64,000 nucleotides of DNA from Gemmatimonadota bacterium (lineage in GTDB: Bacteria; Gemmatimonadota; Gemmatimonadetes; Longimicrobiales; Gaopeijiaceae). The translations under genes were made by a program, and so were the position numbers. Below, piece after piece: positions 36,802-45,898 of this stretch (its first letter is position 1; each line of letters starts with the position of its first letter). Where the stretch lies: the NCBI GenBank assembly GCA_007126575.1, contig SLBA01000013.1, forward strand, positions 21,632 through 85,631, given 5' to 3'. The notes below the pieces were generated by a model, which saw nothing but the letters and a program-made list of their open reading frames with translations, was not told where the DNA came from and ran no database searches.

Positions 36802-37885
36802 CCCACCGATCTCGGCCGTGATCCTCGCCGGGGGCGTCGGGTCCCGTTTCTGGCCCGCCAGCACTCCGTCGCGCCCGAAGCAGCTGCTCCCCCTCGCGTC
36901 CGAGAACCCCCTGATCGTCGACACCGTGACCCGGGCGCTGCGGCTGGTCCCCGACACTCGACTGCACATCCTGACCGGCGAGCACCTGCGGGAGCCCTTC
37001 CGGAGCGTGCTCCCCTCCCTTCCCTCCAGTGCCTACTGGATCGAACCCCGGGCCCGTGGAACCGGGCCGGTGCTCGCCTGGGCCGCCCATCGTCTCGTCC
37101 GCGAGGACCCGGACGCGGTGATGGTCTCGCTGCACGCCGATCACGCGATCGCACCCACTGACGCGATGGTGGAGCTGCTGGGTGCCGCCGGGTCCTTCGC
37201 GGCACGCGAGGGCCTCCTCCTGACGATCGCGATCCCTCCGACTCGCCCCGAAACGGGCTACGGCTGGATCCGCCCGGGGGAGCCGCTCGCGGATCGGCCG
37301 GGGTTCCGCGCCTGGCGGGTGGGCGCCTTCGTCGAGAAGCCGGAGCTCGAGACCGCCCGGAGATACCTTTCCGAAGGCTACCTCTGGAACTCCGGAATCT
37401 TCGTCTGGTCCGCCGCCACCTTCCTCGAGGAGCTCCGCCGGCTCAGCCCCGAGATCGGTCCCCACCTCCCCTTGCTCGACACGGGAGACGAGGCGGCCTT
37501 CTTCGACGCCGTCGAGGGGATTTCGGTCGACGAGGCCGTCCTGGAGCGGTCCGACCGGATCGGAACCGTCGAGGCGACCTTCGAGTGGGACGACGTGGGC
37601 AGCTGGAGCTCCCTGGCCCGTTCCCACCCCCCGGACGACGGGGACAATGCGACGCAGGGACCCGTGTACGCCCTGGACGCCCGACGCAACCTCGTCTGGT
37701 CCGACGAGGGTCCCGTCGTCCTCTGGGGGGTCGACGACCTCGTCGTGATCCGCTCCGGAGGCCTCACCGTGGTGGCCCCGCGGGACCGGAGCCCGGAGTG
37801 GAAACAGCTCCTCGACGCCCTCCCCCCCGAGCTCCGCGAGGAGGCGGACCAGCGCAGCGGCGACCCCCCGGAGGACACCCCATGA
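36788..37885 (+). CDS. manC: Mannose-1-phosphate guanylyltransferase
   Basis: Makes GDP-mannose from GTP and mannose-1-phosphate. The N-terminal nucleotidyltransferase signature ISAVILAGGVGSRFWPAS with RPKQLLPL, then the GMP-type stretches VSLHADHAI, ETGYGWIRPG, VGAFVEKPE and YLWNSGIFVWSAATFLEELR support the call. The protein has about 365 residues and lacks the C-terminal isomerase domain, so it is the single-function type. The best start is TTG 36788, inside the end of the response regulator gene; no ATG gives the full first strand. It overlaps the next gene by ATGA. Confidence 0.9.
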   Translation: MDSPDPPISAVILAGGVGSRFWPASTPSRPKQLLPLASENPLIVDTVTRALRLVPDTRLHILTGEHLREPFRSVLPSLPSSAYWIEPRARGTGPVLAWAAHRLVREDPDAVMVSLHADHAIAPTDAMVELLGAAGSFAAREGLLLTIAIPPTRPETGYGWIRPGEPLADRPGFRAWRVGAFVEKPELETARRYLSEGYLWNSGIFVWSAATFLEELRRLSPEIGPHLPLLDTGDEAAFFDAVEGISVDEAVLERSDRIGTVEATFEWDDVGSWSSLARSHPPDDGDNATQGPVYALDARRNLVWSDEGPVVLWGVDDLVVIRSGGLTVVAPRDRSPEWKQLLDALPPELREEADQRSGDPPEDTP

Positions 37886-39237
37886 CGGTCGAATTCTGGA
37901 TCCTCGAGGACACCGGCCGACGTCTCTGGGCCCCCTTCGCCGGAACCCGTCCCGTCGGTGAACTCCTCTTCGGCACCTGCCTGCTCAGGGAACGGCTCGA
38001 GCGGTGGTTCGCAGAACCGACGCGCGGGTACCTGGCGCCGGACTCCCTGGTCGGCTTCGACGAACCCGGCGCGCCCCCGGTATACGGGGCTTCGGCAGCG
38101 ATCGGACGTGGGGGCGACGAGGGGTCGGCGCTGCGCCTCGTGCTGAGCAGCCGCTTCGTGCCCGACCCCTCGGACCGGGCGCAGGCTTCGGAAGGCGCAC
38201 TGGCGTCGCTCGTCGACGAGGTCCCGGATGCCGGCGCCCACCCCATCCCCATCGTGACCGGGGAGGACCGGAGCGACACCCCGACCGGCGTCGGCTGGAT
38301 CCTCCCTCCCGGTGTGTCCCTCCCCCACGCTGCCGGAACCCCTCGACTGCCTGTGCCCGGCGAGGACAGCTCGGGAAGCGGAGCGCGCTCCGCACTCCGA
38401 ATCCGCGGAGAGCTGCTCGAGGGCCCGTGGTCGCTCATGGCGCGAAATCCCGATCGGATCCGAATCGATCTCGAGACCGACCGCCCGGGCGCCCGCGCCG
38501 GGTCGGTGGAGATCCGGGACCTTCGATCCGCCGAGCTGCGGGGCGTCGAGATCCTGGGCTCGCACCCCGTCACCGCGGAGCCCGGGGGGCGGATCGATCC
38601 CCAGGTGGTCCTCGACGCCCGCGACGGACCGATCCACCTGTGCTCGGGCGTTCGGATCGACCCCTTCACGCACCTCGTCGGGCCGGCGTGGATCGGCCCC
38701 GACTCGAGTCTTCTGGGGGGACGCATCGCCTCGTCGAGCGTGGGGCCGACGTGCAAGATCCGGGGTGAGGTCGAGGCGAGTGTCGTGCTGGGGTTCAGCA
38801 ACAAGGCGCACGACGGGTACCTGGGGCACGCCGTGGTGGGCCGCTGGGTGAACCTCGGGGCCGGCACCACGAACTCCGATCTCAAGAACAACTACAGCCC
38901 GGTCCGAGTCGAGCTCGGCCGCGAGCAGACGGTGGACACCGGGCTCCTCAAGGTCGGCGTCTTCCTGGGCGACCACGTGAAGACGGGGATCGGGATGATG
39001 CTGAACACGGGGACCGTGGTGGGGGCCGGGAGCAACCTGTTCGGGGGGATGATGCCCCCGCGCTGGGTTCCGGCCTACTCGTGGGGCTCGGGGGATCGGC
39101 TCGTCCCCTTTCGGCTGGACCGCTTCCTCGAGGTCGCACGGCTGGCGATGGGGCGCCGCTCGCAGTCGCTCCCGGATTCGATGGCCGAACTCCTCGGGGA
39201 GCACTGGAAGCAGACGCACGGGGGACGGGTCCGGTGA
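37882..39237 (+). CDS. Alternative GlmU-like sugar nucleotidyltransferase/acetyltransferase
   Basis: A 451-residue protein of the Bacteroidetes-type alternative GlmU group, proposed to make UDP-GlcNAc. The N-terminal part (about 1-180) contains WAPFAGTRPVGELLFGTCLLRERLE but lacks the usual LAAGxGTRM loop, as is normal in this group. The C-terminal part (about 230-400) is a left-handed beta-helix with hexapeptide repeats, including KAHDGYLGHAVVG and NLGAGTTNSDLKNNY, which correspond to GlmU acetyltransferase active-site segments. The ATG at 37882 overlaps the manC stop. As no standard GlmU is seen here, this may be the cell's enzyme; that is inference. Confidence 0.82.
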   Translation: MTVEFWILEDTGRRLWAPFAGTRPVGELLFGTCLLRERLERWFAEPTRGYLAPDSLVGFDEPGAPPVYGASAAIGRGGDEGSALRLVLSSRFVPDPSDRAQASEGALASLVDEVPDAGAHPIPIVTGEDRSDTPTGVGWILPPGVSLPHAAGTPRLPVPGEDSSGSGARSALRIRGELLEGPWSLMARNPDRIRIDLETDRPGARAGSVEIRDLRSAELRGVEILGSHPVTAEPGGRIDPQVVLDARDGPIHLCSGVRIDPFTHLVGPAWIGPDSSLLGGRIASSSVGPTCKIRGEVEASVVLGFSNKAHDGYLGHAVVGRWVNLGAGTTNSDLKNNYSPVRVELGREQTVDTGLLKVGVFLGDHVKTGIGMMLNTGTVVGAGSNLFGGMMPPRWVPAYSWGSGDRLVPFRLDRFLEVARLAMGRRSQSLPDSMAELLGEHWKQTHGGRVR

Positions 39238-39280
39238 TCGCCCCCGCGCCTCTTCCGGACCTCGGGTCGGCGGGACCCCG

Positions 39281-40102
39281 ATGAAGGTCGCCATGCTCGG
39301 AAGTGGAAGTCGGGGGAACGCCACCCTCATCCGCGCGGCGGGTCGGACGATCCTCGTCGATGCCGGATTCAGCGGACGTCAGCTGGCCCTCCGGATGGAG
39401 AGCCTGGGGGTGGACCCGGAATCGGTCGACGCGCTCGTGATCACGCACGAACACGGAGACCACACGCGGGGGGCCGGGATCTTCGCCCGCCGGTACGGCA
39501 CCCCGATCTACATGAGCGTCAACACCCGGGAGGCCTGCGCCGCGCTCTTCCGGGGCAGGGAGACCATCCACCCCTACACCCCCGGTCGCCCCTTCATGCT
39601 CGGAGAGCTGCGGATCGATCCCTTCCTGACGGTCCACGATGCCGTGGACCCCGTGGCCGTGACGGTCAGCTGCACCCGAAGCGGTCTCCGGGTGGGGGTC
39701 GCGACGGACCTGGGGCGGCCCACCGCGGGAATCCGCCACTCGCTCCGGGAGTGTCACCTCCTGATCCTCGAGGCGAACCACGACGAAGGCCTCCTCCGCG
39801 CGGGCCCCTATCCGCCCACGGTCCAGGGACGGATCGCCTCGTCGCACGGCCATCTCTCGAACCATGCCGCGGCCAGCTTCGCCCTCGAGCTCCTCCATCC
39901 GGAGCTGTACGGGATCGTCCTGGCCCACCTCTCCGCGGAGTGCAACCGGCCGCAACTCGCCCGGCAGGTCGTTCGCGAGGCCCTCGAGAGCCGTGGGTAC
40001 CGCGGCCTGGTGCAGGTGGCGCCGCAGGACGAGCCCACCCCCTTCTACGACCTCGAGGAGCTCCGGATGCGGAGCGGGCCCGCGCAGCTTCCCCTCTTCT
40101 GA
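39281..40102 (+). CDS. Metallo-beta-lactamase-fold hydrolase (YycJ/WalJ-like)
   Basis: A 273-residue MBL-fold protein that starts MKVAMLGSGSRGNATLI, the typical beginning of the YycJ/WalJ group. The metal motif is THEHGDHT (H56, H58, D60, H61), with later ligands likely at VHDAVD, GVATDLG and ASSHGHLSNH. Members of this group are thought to be nucleases or phosphodiesterases linked to DNA damage or cell-wall regulation. It has no signal peptide. It lies 43 bases after the GlmU-like gene and is the last gene of the plus-strand operon. Confidence 0.88.
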   Translation: MKVAMLGSGSRGNATLIRAAGRTILVDAGFSGRQLALRMESLGVDPESVDALVITHEHGDHTRGAGIFARRYGTPIYMSVNTREACAALFRGRETIHPYTPGRPFMLGELRIDPFLTVHDAVDPVAVTVSCTRSGLRVGVATDLGRPTAGIRHSLRECHLLILEANHDEGLLRAGPYPPTVQGRIASSHGHLSNHAAASFALELLHPELYGIVLAHLSAECNRPQLARQVVREALESRGYRGLVQVAPQDEPTPFYDLEELRMRSGPAQLPLF

Positions 40103-40136
40103 CGCCCCCGAACGGTCACGACGCCGGCACCATCCT

Positions 40137-40153
40137 CGGCCCCTTCGGGGCCG
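40137..40153. terminator. Hairpin between convergent MBL and rseP genes
   Basis: Seven-base perfect arms (CGGCCCC and GGGGCCG) with a three-base loop lie in the 60-base gap between two converging genes. There is no T-tract on either strand, so termination would need other help. Position suggests a shared transcription end. Confidence 0.45.
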
Positions 40154-40162
40154 GTGCGTCGA

Positions 40163-41548
40163 TCAGAGGCCGAAGAGCCGGAGAAAGTCGTTTCCCAGGG
40201 CCAGGACCATGATCCCGATCAGGACCACGAATCCCACCTGGCTCCAGCGCATTCGCTGCTCCACCGAGACCGGGCGACCCCGGACCGCCTCGATCCCCAG
40301 AAAGACCAGATGCCCCCCGTCGAGGACCGGGATGGGCAGAAGGTTCAGGATCGCGAGATTCACCGAGAAGAAGGCCATGAATCCCAGGAAGACGGGAATC
40401 CCCTGGGCGGCGGCCTGCCCCGACGCCTCGCCGATCGTGACGATGCTGCCCAGGTTCCGCGGTGACATCTGCCCCGTGAAGAGATCCCGCAGGAATCCGA
40501 GGATCAGTCCGGTGACCCAGACGGTGTCCTCGTACCCCGACTGGATCGCCTCGATGGGGCCGACGGGCACGTAGGCGGTCCCGGACGGCACGGGGCTGGC
40601 GCCGATCTGGCCGATCGTGATCGTCTCCCCGGTGTCGATGTCCTCGCCCCGGACCAGGTTCGGCGTGACGGTGCGGACCACCTCGCTCCCCCCACGCTCG
40701 AGGGTGAGGCGGGTCTCGGCTTCCGGACGATCCCGGATCATCGCCGTGAACTCGTCCCAGAGCCGAATCGGGATGTCATCGACCGCGAGCACCCGGTCGC
40801 CCTCCTGGATGCCCCCCCGGTCCGCCGGAGATCCGGGCAGGACCCCGGCAATGACGGGCGCGATGTAGTACCCGATCGCCCGCACACTACGATCGACCGC
40901 CTCGGGGTCCCCGGGAAGGTCGATCATCACCGAACCCTCGGGGTTGCGGTAGGCGACCTCCACCGAGCTTCCCGGCTCCTGCGAGCGCAACGCATCGCGC
41001 ACATCGCCCCAGTGCCGCAGGTCGCGGTCCCCGATCCGGGTCAGCGCCGCACCGACCGGAATCTCCTCGAGCGCCTGCATGCCCGGGGCCAGCATGTCGG
41101 AGCGGATCTGCCCCAGTTCGAGGGTGTCGGGCACCGGCGTGCCCCAGCCCAGGGCGATCACGAAGTAGGCGAAGAAGGCGAAGAGCATGTTCATGATGAC
41201 CCCGGCCGAGATCACCCAGGCGCGAGCCCAGACCGGCTTCGAGTCGTAGTCGGAGTCGGAGGGTGTCCGGCGAGGCCGTTCGGCGCCATCGCCCTCCCCG
41301 GCCGAGGCTCCCCCCTCGATCTTCTCCATGACCTCGTCGTCCATCCCCCCCATCTTCACGTAGCCGCCCAGGGGGATCGCGGCGAGGATGTACTCGGTGC
41401 CTCCCCGCTCGAACCCGGCGACGCGCGGGCCCAGGCCGATCGAGAAGCGCTCGACCCGGACACCGACGGACTTGGCGGCCCAGAAATGGCCGAGCTCGTG
41501 CACGAATATGAGCACGCCCAGAACGATGATGGTTGCGATGATCGTCAT
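40163..41548 (-). CDS. rseP: Site-2 zinc metalloprotease RseP
   Basis: Inner-membrane protease that cleaves anti-sigma factors and leftover signal peptides within the membrane. The 461 residues have HELGH (17-21) in the first helix, two PDZ-like domains between helix 2 and the C-terminal helices (GVLPGSPADRGGIQEGDRVLAVD is clear), and the second active-site motif NLLPIPVLDGGHL. About residues 73-105 form an acidic insertion in the cytosolic loop. It ends the rplM-to-rseP supraoperon, after dxr, an arrangement seen in many bacteria. Confidence 0.95.
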   Translation of the reverse strand: MTIIATIIVLGVLIFVHELGHFWAAKSVGVRVERFSIGLGPRVAGFERGGTEYILAAIPLGGYVKMGGMDDEVMEKIEGGASAGEGDGAERPRRTPSDSDYDSKPVWARAWVISAGVIMNMLFAFFAYFVIALGWGTPVPDTLELGQIRSDMLAPGMQALEEIPVGAALTRIGDRDLRHWGDVRDALRSQEPGSSVEVAYRNPEGSVMIDLPGDPEAVDRSVRAIGYYIAPVIAGVLPGSPADRGGIQEGDRVLAVDDIPIRLWDEFTAMIRDRPEAETRLTLERGGSEVVRTVTPNLVRGEDIDTGETITIGQIGASPVPSGTAYVPVGPIEAIQSGYEDTVWVTGLILGFLRDLFTGQMSPRNLGSIVTIGEASGQAAAQGIPVFLGFMAFFSVNLAILNLLPIPVLDGGHLVFLGIEAVRGRPVSVEQRMRWSQVGFVVLIGIMVLALGNDFLRLFGL

Positions 41549-41569
41549 ACGTCAGTCAGGCTCCAGCCC

Positions 41570-42745
41570 TCAGGAATCGTGGCGCGAGATCCAGTCGTGC
41601 ACGAACCGCCGCGCCTCACGGTCCGACTCCTGTACCCCGACCAGCGAGATCGGATCATCCGAGGTACCCACGAGTCCCTCGATGGCGTCATGCACCGCCT
41701 CGGCCATCGCGGGAAAGCCGATCCGCTCCGTCAGGAAGGCCTCGACCGCGATCTCGTTCGCGGCGTTGAAGATCGCCGGAGCCAACCCACCCTTCCGACC
41801 TGCGTCGGTCCCGACCCCGAACATCGGGAAGGCGGCGTGATCGATCGACTCGAAGGTGAGCGGAGAGGAACGGACCGCGTCGAAGGTCCGAAGACTCCGA
41901 TCGTCCAGGCGCTCGGGGAAGCTGAGCGCATACAGAATCGGCAGCTCCATGGTCGGAAAGCCCATCTGGGCCATCACCGACCCGTCGATGAACTCCACCA
42001 TCGAGTGGATCACCGACTGCGGGTGCACGACCACGTCGATCGACTCGTAGGGGATCCGGTAGAGGACATGGGCCTCGATGACCTCGAGCGCCTTGTTGGC
42101 CAGGGTGGCCGAGTCGATCGAGATCTTTGCGCCCATGCTCCAGGTGGGATGCTTGAGCGCGTCTCCGGGCCGGACCGACCCCAGACGCGACGCGTCCCAT
42201 CCCCGGAAGGGTCCGCCCGACGCGGTCAGCAGGAGGCGGGACACGGTCCGGCGCTCCCCTCCGTTCATGCACTGGAGGATGGCCGAATGCTCGGAATCGA
42301 CGGGCACCAGTTCGCCGCCACCCTCCTCCCGGGCCGCCATGACGAGGTCCCCGCCCGCAACGAGCGATTCCTTGTTGGCGAGTGCCACTCGCTTTCCGGC
42401 ACGCAGCGCCTCGAGGGTCGGCTCCAGCCCGGCGAAGCCGACCAGGGCGTTGACGACCACGTCGATGTCGGGGTCCCGGACGATCTCGAGGAGGGCTTCA
42501 CGCCCCCCGTTCCACCCCGAGGGCCTGGGGTCGAGCGTCCGGAAGCTCTCGGGGTCGGCCACCACCACGCTCCGCGCCCCGTGGCGCCCGGCCTGCTCCC
42601 GGAGGAGGTCGACGGACCGGTTCGCCGTCAGCGCCCTCACCTGGAACCGCTCCGGATGGCGGCTCACGACCTCGAGGGTGCTTCGACCCACGGACCCTGT
42701 GGATCCGAGGATCGCGATGCGCGTCACCGCGGAAGAGTTCGACAT
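41570..42745 (-). CDS. dxr: 1-deoxy-D-xylulose-5-phosphate reductoisomerase
   Basis: Second step of the MEP isoprenoid pathway: NADPH-dependent conversion of DXP to MEP. The 391 residues show the dinucleotide motif AILGSTGSVGRSTLEV, NALVGFAGLEPTLEA, LANKESLVAGG, PVDSEHSAILQC (metal ligands), TASGGPFRG and HPTWSMGAKISIDSATLANKALEVIEAH. It starts 4 bases after the cdsA stop; the uppS-cdsA-dxr-rseP order is a widely conserved envelope lipid cluster. Confidence 0.97.
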   Translation of the reverse strand: MSNSSAVTRIAILGSTGSVGRSTLEVVSRHPERFQVRALTANRSVDLLREQAGRHGARSVVVADPESFRTLDPRPSGWNGGREALLEIVRDPDIDVVVNALVGFAGLEPTLEALRAGKRVALANKESLVAGGDLVMAAREEGGGELVPVDSEHSAILQCMNGGERRTVSRLLLTASGGPFRGWDASRLGSVRPGDALKHPTWSMGAKISIDSATLANKALEVIEAHVLYRIPYESIDVVVHPQSVIHSMVEFIDGSVMAQMGFPTMELPILYALSFPERLDDRSLRTFDAVRSSPLTFESIDHAAFPMFGVGTDAGRKGGLAPAIFNAANEIAVEAFLTERIGFPAMAEAVHDAIEGLVGTSDDPISLVGVQESDREARRFVHDWISRHDS

Positions 42746-42749
42746 CGAA

Positions 42750-43628
42750 TCAGCCCCCCCACCCGAGGAAGAAGGGGACCAGCAGATAGGTCGTCGGAAC
42801 CGTGAACAGCACGGCGTCGAATCGATCCATGACCCCTCCGTGCCCGGGAAGCAGGCTCCCCGAATCCTTGACCCCGGCCTCTCGCTTCAGCAGGGACTCG
42901 GCCAGATCGCCGAGCTGGGCGACCACGCCCACCACCAGCCCGAGGAGAGCGGCGGCGAGCACCGAAAGCTGCAGACCGCCTCCCATGGTCGGGAGCAGTA
43001 GGACCGTGAAGGCCGCGGCGGCGGCCATCGCGCCGAGGAGTCCGGCGACCGCACCCTCGACCGTCTTCGACGGGCTCACCGCGGGGATGAGCTTGCGATT
43101 CCCGAACCGCCGGCCACCGAAGTAGGCCGAACTGTCGCCGATCCATGTCACGAGAAGGGGAAAGACCAGAAGAAAGGTCCCCTCCCACGACATCGGACTC
43201 CAGGAGGCGGCGGGGTGTTGGCGAAGGAAGATCATGAAGGCCATCGGGAGCGCCACGTATGCCGTCGCCAGAAGGGTGGAGCCGACCGCGACCATCGGTC
43301 CGCCCTGCGCACCCCGAAGGAAGATGGCGAAGATGAGCGAGGCGAGCGTCGTCGCCAGAAGGAGCCCGAGCGCGATGCCCGCCCACGGGGGGTAGGCGCC
43401 GAACCAGCCCGCGAACACGACCAGGAGCGCCGTCACTGGGAGTGCGATGCCCGCGAAGGGCACCCAGCCTCCGGCGCGAGCGAAGCCCAGCACCTCGTGG
43501 CACGCAGCGAGCGCCAGGAGGAGCACCACGGTGGTCATGATCCATCCGCCGGCCCAGACCACCGCGAAACCGAAGGGAATTCCGATCCCGGCAACGACGA
43601 GCCTGAGCCCCAGGTTACTTCCGGTCAT
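42750..43628 (-). CDS. cdsA: Phosphatidate cytidylyltransferase
   Basis: Makes CDP-diacylglycerol, the entry to phospholipid synthesis, in the inner membrane. The 292 residues hold about eight membrane helices and the C-terminal signature KDSGSLLPGHGGVMDRFDAVLF, plus WIGDSSAYFGGRRFG and SPSKTVEGAVAGLLG, which are family motifs. The ATG at 43628 gives MTGSNLGLRLVVAGIGIP. It lies between uppS and dxr. Confidence 0.96.
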   Translation of the reverse strand: MTGSNLGLRLVVAGIGIPFGFAVVWAGGWIMTTVVLLLALAACHEVLGFARAGGWVPFAGIALPVTALLVVFAGWFGAYPPWAGIALGLLLATTLASLIFAIFLRGAQGGPMVAVGSTLLATAYVALPMAFMIFLRQHPAASWSPMSWEGTFLLVFPLLVTWIGDSSAYFGGRRFGNRKLIPAVSPSKTVEGAVAGLLGAMAAAAAFTVLLLPTMGGGLQLSVLAAALLGLVVGVVAQLGDLAESLLKREAGVKDSGSLLPGHGGVMDRFDAVLFTVPTTYLLVPFFLGWGG

Positions 43629-43671
43629 CGGGACTCAGGCCTTTTGTCGGGGGGACCGTTTCGACGAGACG

Positions 43672-44415
43672 TCAGGAAGGCGAGACACGGCCGAAGCGGC
43701 GCTCCCTGCGCTGGTACTCGTGGACGGCGGCTTTCAGGTCCTCGCGGGTGAAATCGGGCCAGAGAACCGGAGAGATGTGGATCTCGGTGTAGGCCAGCTG
43801 CCAGAGCATGAAATTCGAGAGCCGGAACTCGCCCGAGGTGCGGATCAGGAGGTCCGGATCCGGGAGGCCGCGGGTATAGAGGACCTCTTCGAGCGCATCC
43901 TGGTCGATCTCGTCGGGGGCCATCCGGCCCCGCACGGCCTCCTCGGCCAGGAGCCGGGCCGCGCGCAGGAGCTCGTCCCGCCCCGAATACGAGAGCATGA
44001 GATTCAGGTGCAACCGTTGCCCGTCGGCCGTGACCTTCTCGATCTGCTCCACGGCCTCGCGCACATCCTCGTCGACCCGGTCCAGATCGCCCAGGATTCG
44101 GACCCGGATCCCCTTCTTGCGAAGCTCGTCGCGCTCCTTCTCGGCGTAGTACTTGAGCAGCCCCATCACCGCCAGCACCTCCTCCTCGGGCCGCTCCCAG
44201 TTCTCGGTGCTGAAAGCGAAGAGGGTGAGAATCCCGACCCCGGCCTCGACACACCCCTCGAGGGCCTCCCGGACCGCGGTCATCCCCGCCCGGTGCCCCT
44301 CCTGCCGTGGCAGGCCTCGATCGCATGCCCAGCGACCATTGCCGTCCATGATGACGGCGATGTGGCGGGGTGGCGGACCATTGGGTGACGGCATGGAGAA
44401 AGGGGGCTCAGTCAT
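43672..44415 (-). CDS. uppS: Undecaprenyl diphosphate synthase
   Basis: Makes the C55 lipid carrier for peptidoglycan and other surface polymers from farnesyl diphosphate and IPP. The family motifs are HIAVIMDGNGRWA (catalytic Asp), GHRAGMTAVRE, LTLFAFSTENW and the C-terminal PDLLIRTSGEFRLSNFMLWQLAYTE. The start is uncertain: ATG 44415 gives 247 residues, 44451 adds 12 and 44394 removes 7; none has a clear binding site. Gene order frr-uppS-cdsA is standard. Confidence 0.95.
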   Translation of the reverse strand: MTEPPFSMPSPNGPPPRHIAVIMDGNGRWACDRGLPRQEGHRAGMTAVREALEGCVEAGVGILTLFAFSTENWERPEEEVLAVMGLLKYYAEKERDELRKKGIRVRILGDLDRVDEDVREAVEQIEKVTADGQRLHLNLMLSYSGRDELLRAARLLAEEAVRGRMAPDEIDQDALEEVLYTRGLPDPDLLIRTSGEFRLSNFMLWQLAYTEIHISPVLWPDFTREDLKAAVHEYQRRERRFGRVSPS

Positions 44416-44464
44416 GGGTTGGAAGATGTCCCCGGGGTCCCGCCATGTCAAAGCGGCGGAACCC

Positions 44465-44490
44465 TGCTCCCGGACTTCGGAACGGGAGCA
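44465..44490 (-). other. GC-rich hairpin between frr and uppS
   Basis: Perfect eight-base arms (44465-44472 and 44483-44490) with a ten-base loop, 16 bases downstream of the frr stop. No T-tract. It could slow or process the mRNA between the ribosome-factor half and the lipid half of the operon. Confidence 0.45.
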
Positions 44491-44506
44491 CGGGGACGGG
44501 CGCTGT

Positions 44507-45058
44507 TCAGACCGTCATGATTTCCTTTTCCTTGGCCTCGAGCGCCTCGTCGATCTTCTCGATATAGCGATCCGTCAGCTTCTGGACCTCATCGACCAGT
44601 CGACGACCTTCGTCGTCGGAGAGCTCCCCCTCCTTGACCCGCTCCTTGATGTCATCGTTCCCTTCACGCCGGGCGTGCCGGATCGACACCCTTCCCTCCT
44701 CCGCCATCTTCGAAAGCAGCTTCACGTACTCCCGACGACGCTCCTCGTTGAGCGCCGGGATGGGAATCCGGATCACGGCACCGTCATTCGCCGGGTTGAG
44801 CCCCAGGTCGGCCTGCAGGACGGCGCGCTCGATGTCGGCGATGATCGATCGGTCGAAGGGCTGGAGCATGAGGAGGGACGGCTCCGGGGTGCTGATCGTC
44901 GCCACCTGGTTGAGGGGGACCTTGGCCCCATAGGCCTCGACCCGCACCGTATCGAGGATCGCGGGGGTCGCCTTGCCCGTGCGCACGGTGCCGAACTCCC
45001 GGCGCACCGCTTCGAGCGCCTCGTCCATCCGGCTCTTTACCTGGTCAATCGTCGACAT
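44507..45058 (-). CDS. frr: Ribosome recycling factor
   Basis: Splits post-termination ribosomes together with EF-G. The 183-residue protein starts MSTIDQVKSRMDEALEAVRREFGTVRTGKATPAILD and contains VPLNQVATISTPEPSLLMLQPFD and the LNEERRREYVKLLSKMAEEGRVSIRHARRE segment, all hallmarks of RRF. The ATG at 45058 has GGAG about 11 bases upstream. It follows pyrH after 49 bases. Confidence 0.97.
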   Translation of the reverse strand: MSTIDQVKSRMDEALEAVRREFGTVRTGKATPAILDTVRVEAYGAKVPLNQVATISTPEPSLLMLQPFDRSIIADIERAVLQADLGLNPANDGAVIRIPIPALNEERRREYVKLLSKMAEEGRVSIRHARREGNDDIKERVKEGELSDDEGRRLVDEVQKLTDRYIEKIDEALEAKEKEIMTV

Positions 45059-45107
45059 GGGTGGGTGGACTCCAATCGATGGGTGGATTCGATGGTGAAG
45101 CGTACGT

Positions 45108-45836
45108 TCAGGAAACGAGGGTCCCGACCGTCTCGCCCCGGATCGCGGCCGCGATCGCACCGGTGCGGCCGAGGTCGAGCACGATGATCGGAAGTCCGTT
45201 TTCCTTGCAGAGCGACACGGCCGGGGCATCCATCACGCCCAGCTCCTGCGCGACGACCTCCTGAAAAGAGATCGACGGGAGGAAGGTCGCGTCCGGATTG
45301 GTCTCCGGATCGGAGGTGTAGACACCCGCGACCTTGGTGGCCTTGATGATCACATCCGAGTCCATTTCGATGGCTCGAAGGACCGCCGCGGTGTCGGTCG
45401 AAAAATAGGGGTTCCCGGTTCCCCCCGCGAAGAGGACCACACGGCCCTTCTCGAGGTGGCGAAGGGCCCGACGTCGGATGTACGGCTCCGCGAGCTCCTC
45501 CATCCGGATCGCGGTCATCACCCGCGTCTCGACGCCCTTGCGCTCGAGCATGTCCTGCAGGGCCATCGCATTGATGATCGTGGCGAGCATCCCCATGTAG
45601 TCGGCCGATACCCGGTCCATCCCCTTCTGGGACGCGATCGCCCCACGCACGATGTTGCCTCCCCCCACCACCAGCCCCAACGCCACACCCATCTCGTGAA
45701 CCGCCTTCACCTCTTCGGTGAGCCGGTCCACTACGGGCGGGTCGATCCCGAACCCCCGATCTCCAGCCAGCGCCTCTCCGGAGAGCTTCAGCAGCACTCT
45801 CTGGTACTTGATGGGCTCCACGCTCGGCTCGGACAT
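45108..45836 (-). CDS. pyrH: UMP kinase
   Basis: Phosphorylates UMP to UDP in pyrimidine synthesis; a hexameric amino-acid-kinase-family enzyme. The 242 residues show [64 protein letters not shown] and [15 protein letters not shown]. It sits in the conserved rpsB-tsf-pyrH-frr order, 62 bases after tsf. Confidence 0.97.
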   Translation of the reverse strand: MSEPSVEPIKYQRVLLKLSGEALAGDRGFGIDPPVVDRLTEEVKAVHEMGVALGLVVGGGNIVRGAIASQKGMDRVSADYMGMLATIINAMALQDMLERKGVETRVMTAIRMEELAEPYIRRRALRHLEKGRVVLFAGGTGNPYFSTDTAAVLRAIEMDSDVIIKATKVAGVYTSDPETNPDATFLPSISFQEVVAQELGVMDAPAVSLCKENGLPIIVLDLGRTGAIAAAIRGETVGTLVS

Positions 45837-45898
45837 CAGCGTCGGTTCCTGGGCATGGTCGGAAAACCTCCGGCGTTGGTGAGGGCGAGGGGGGGCAC

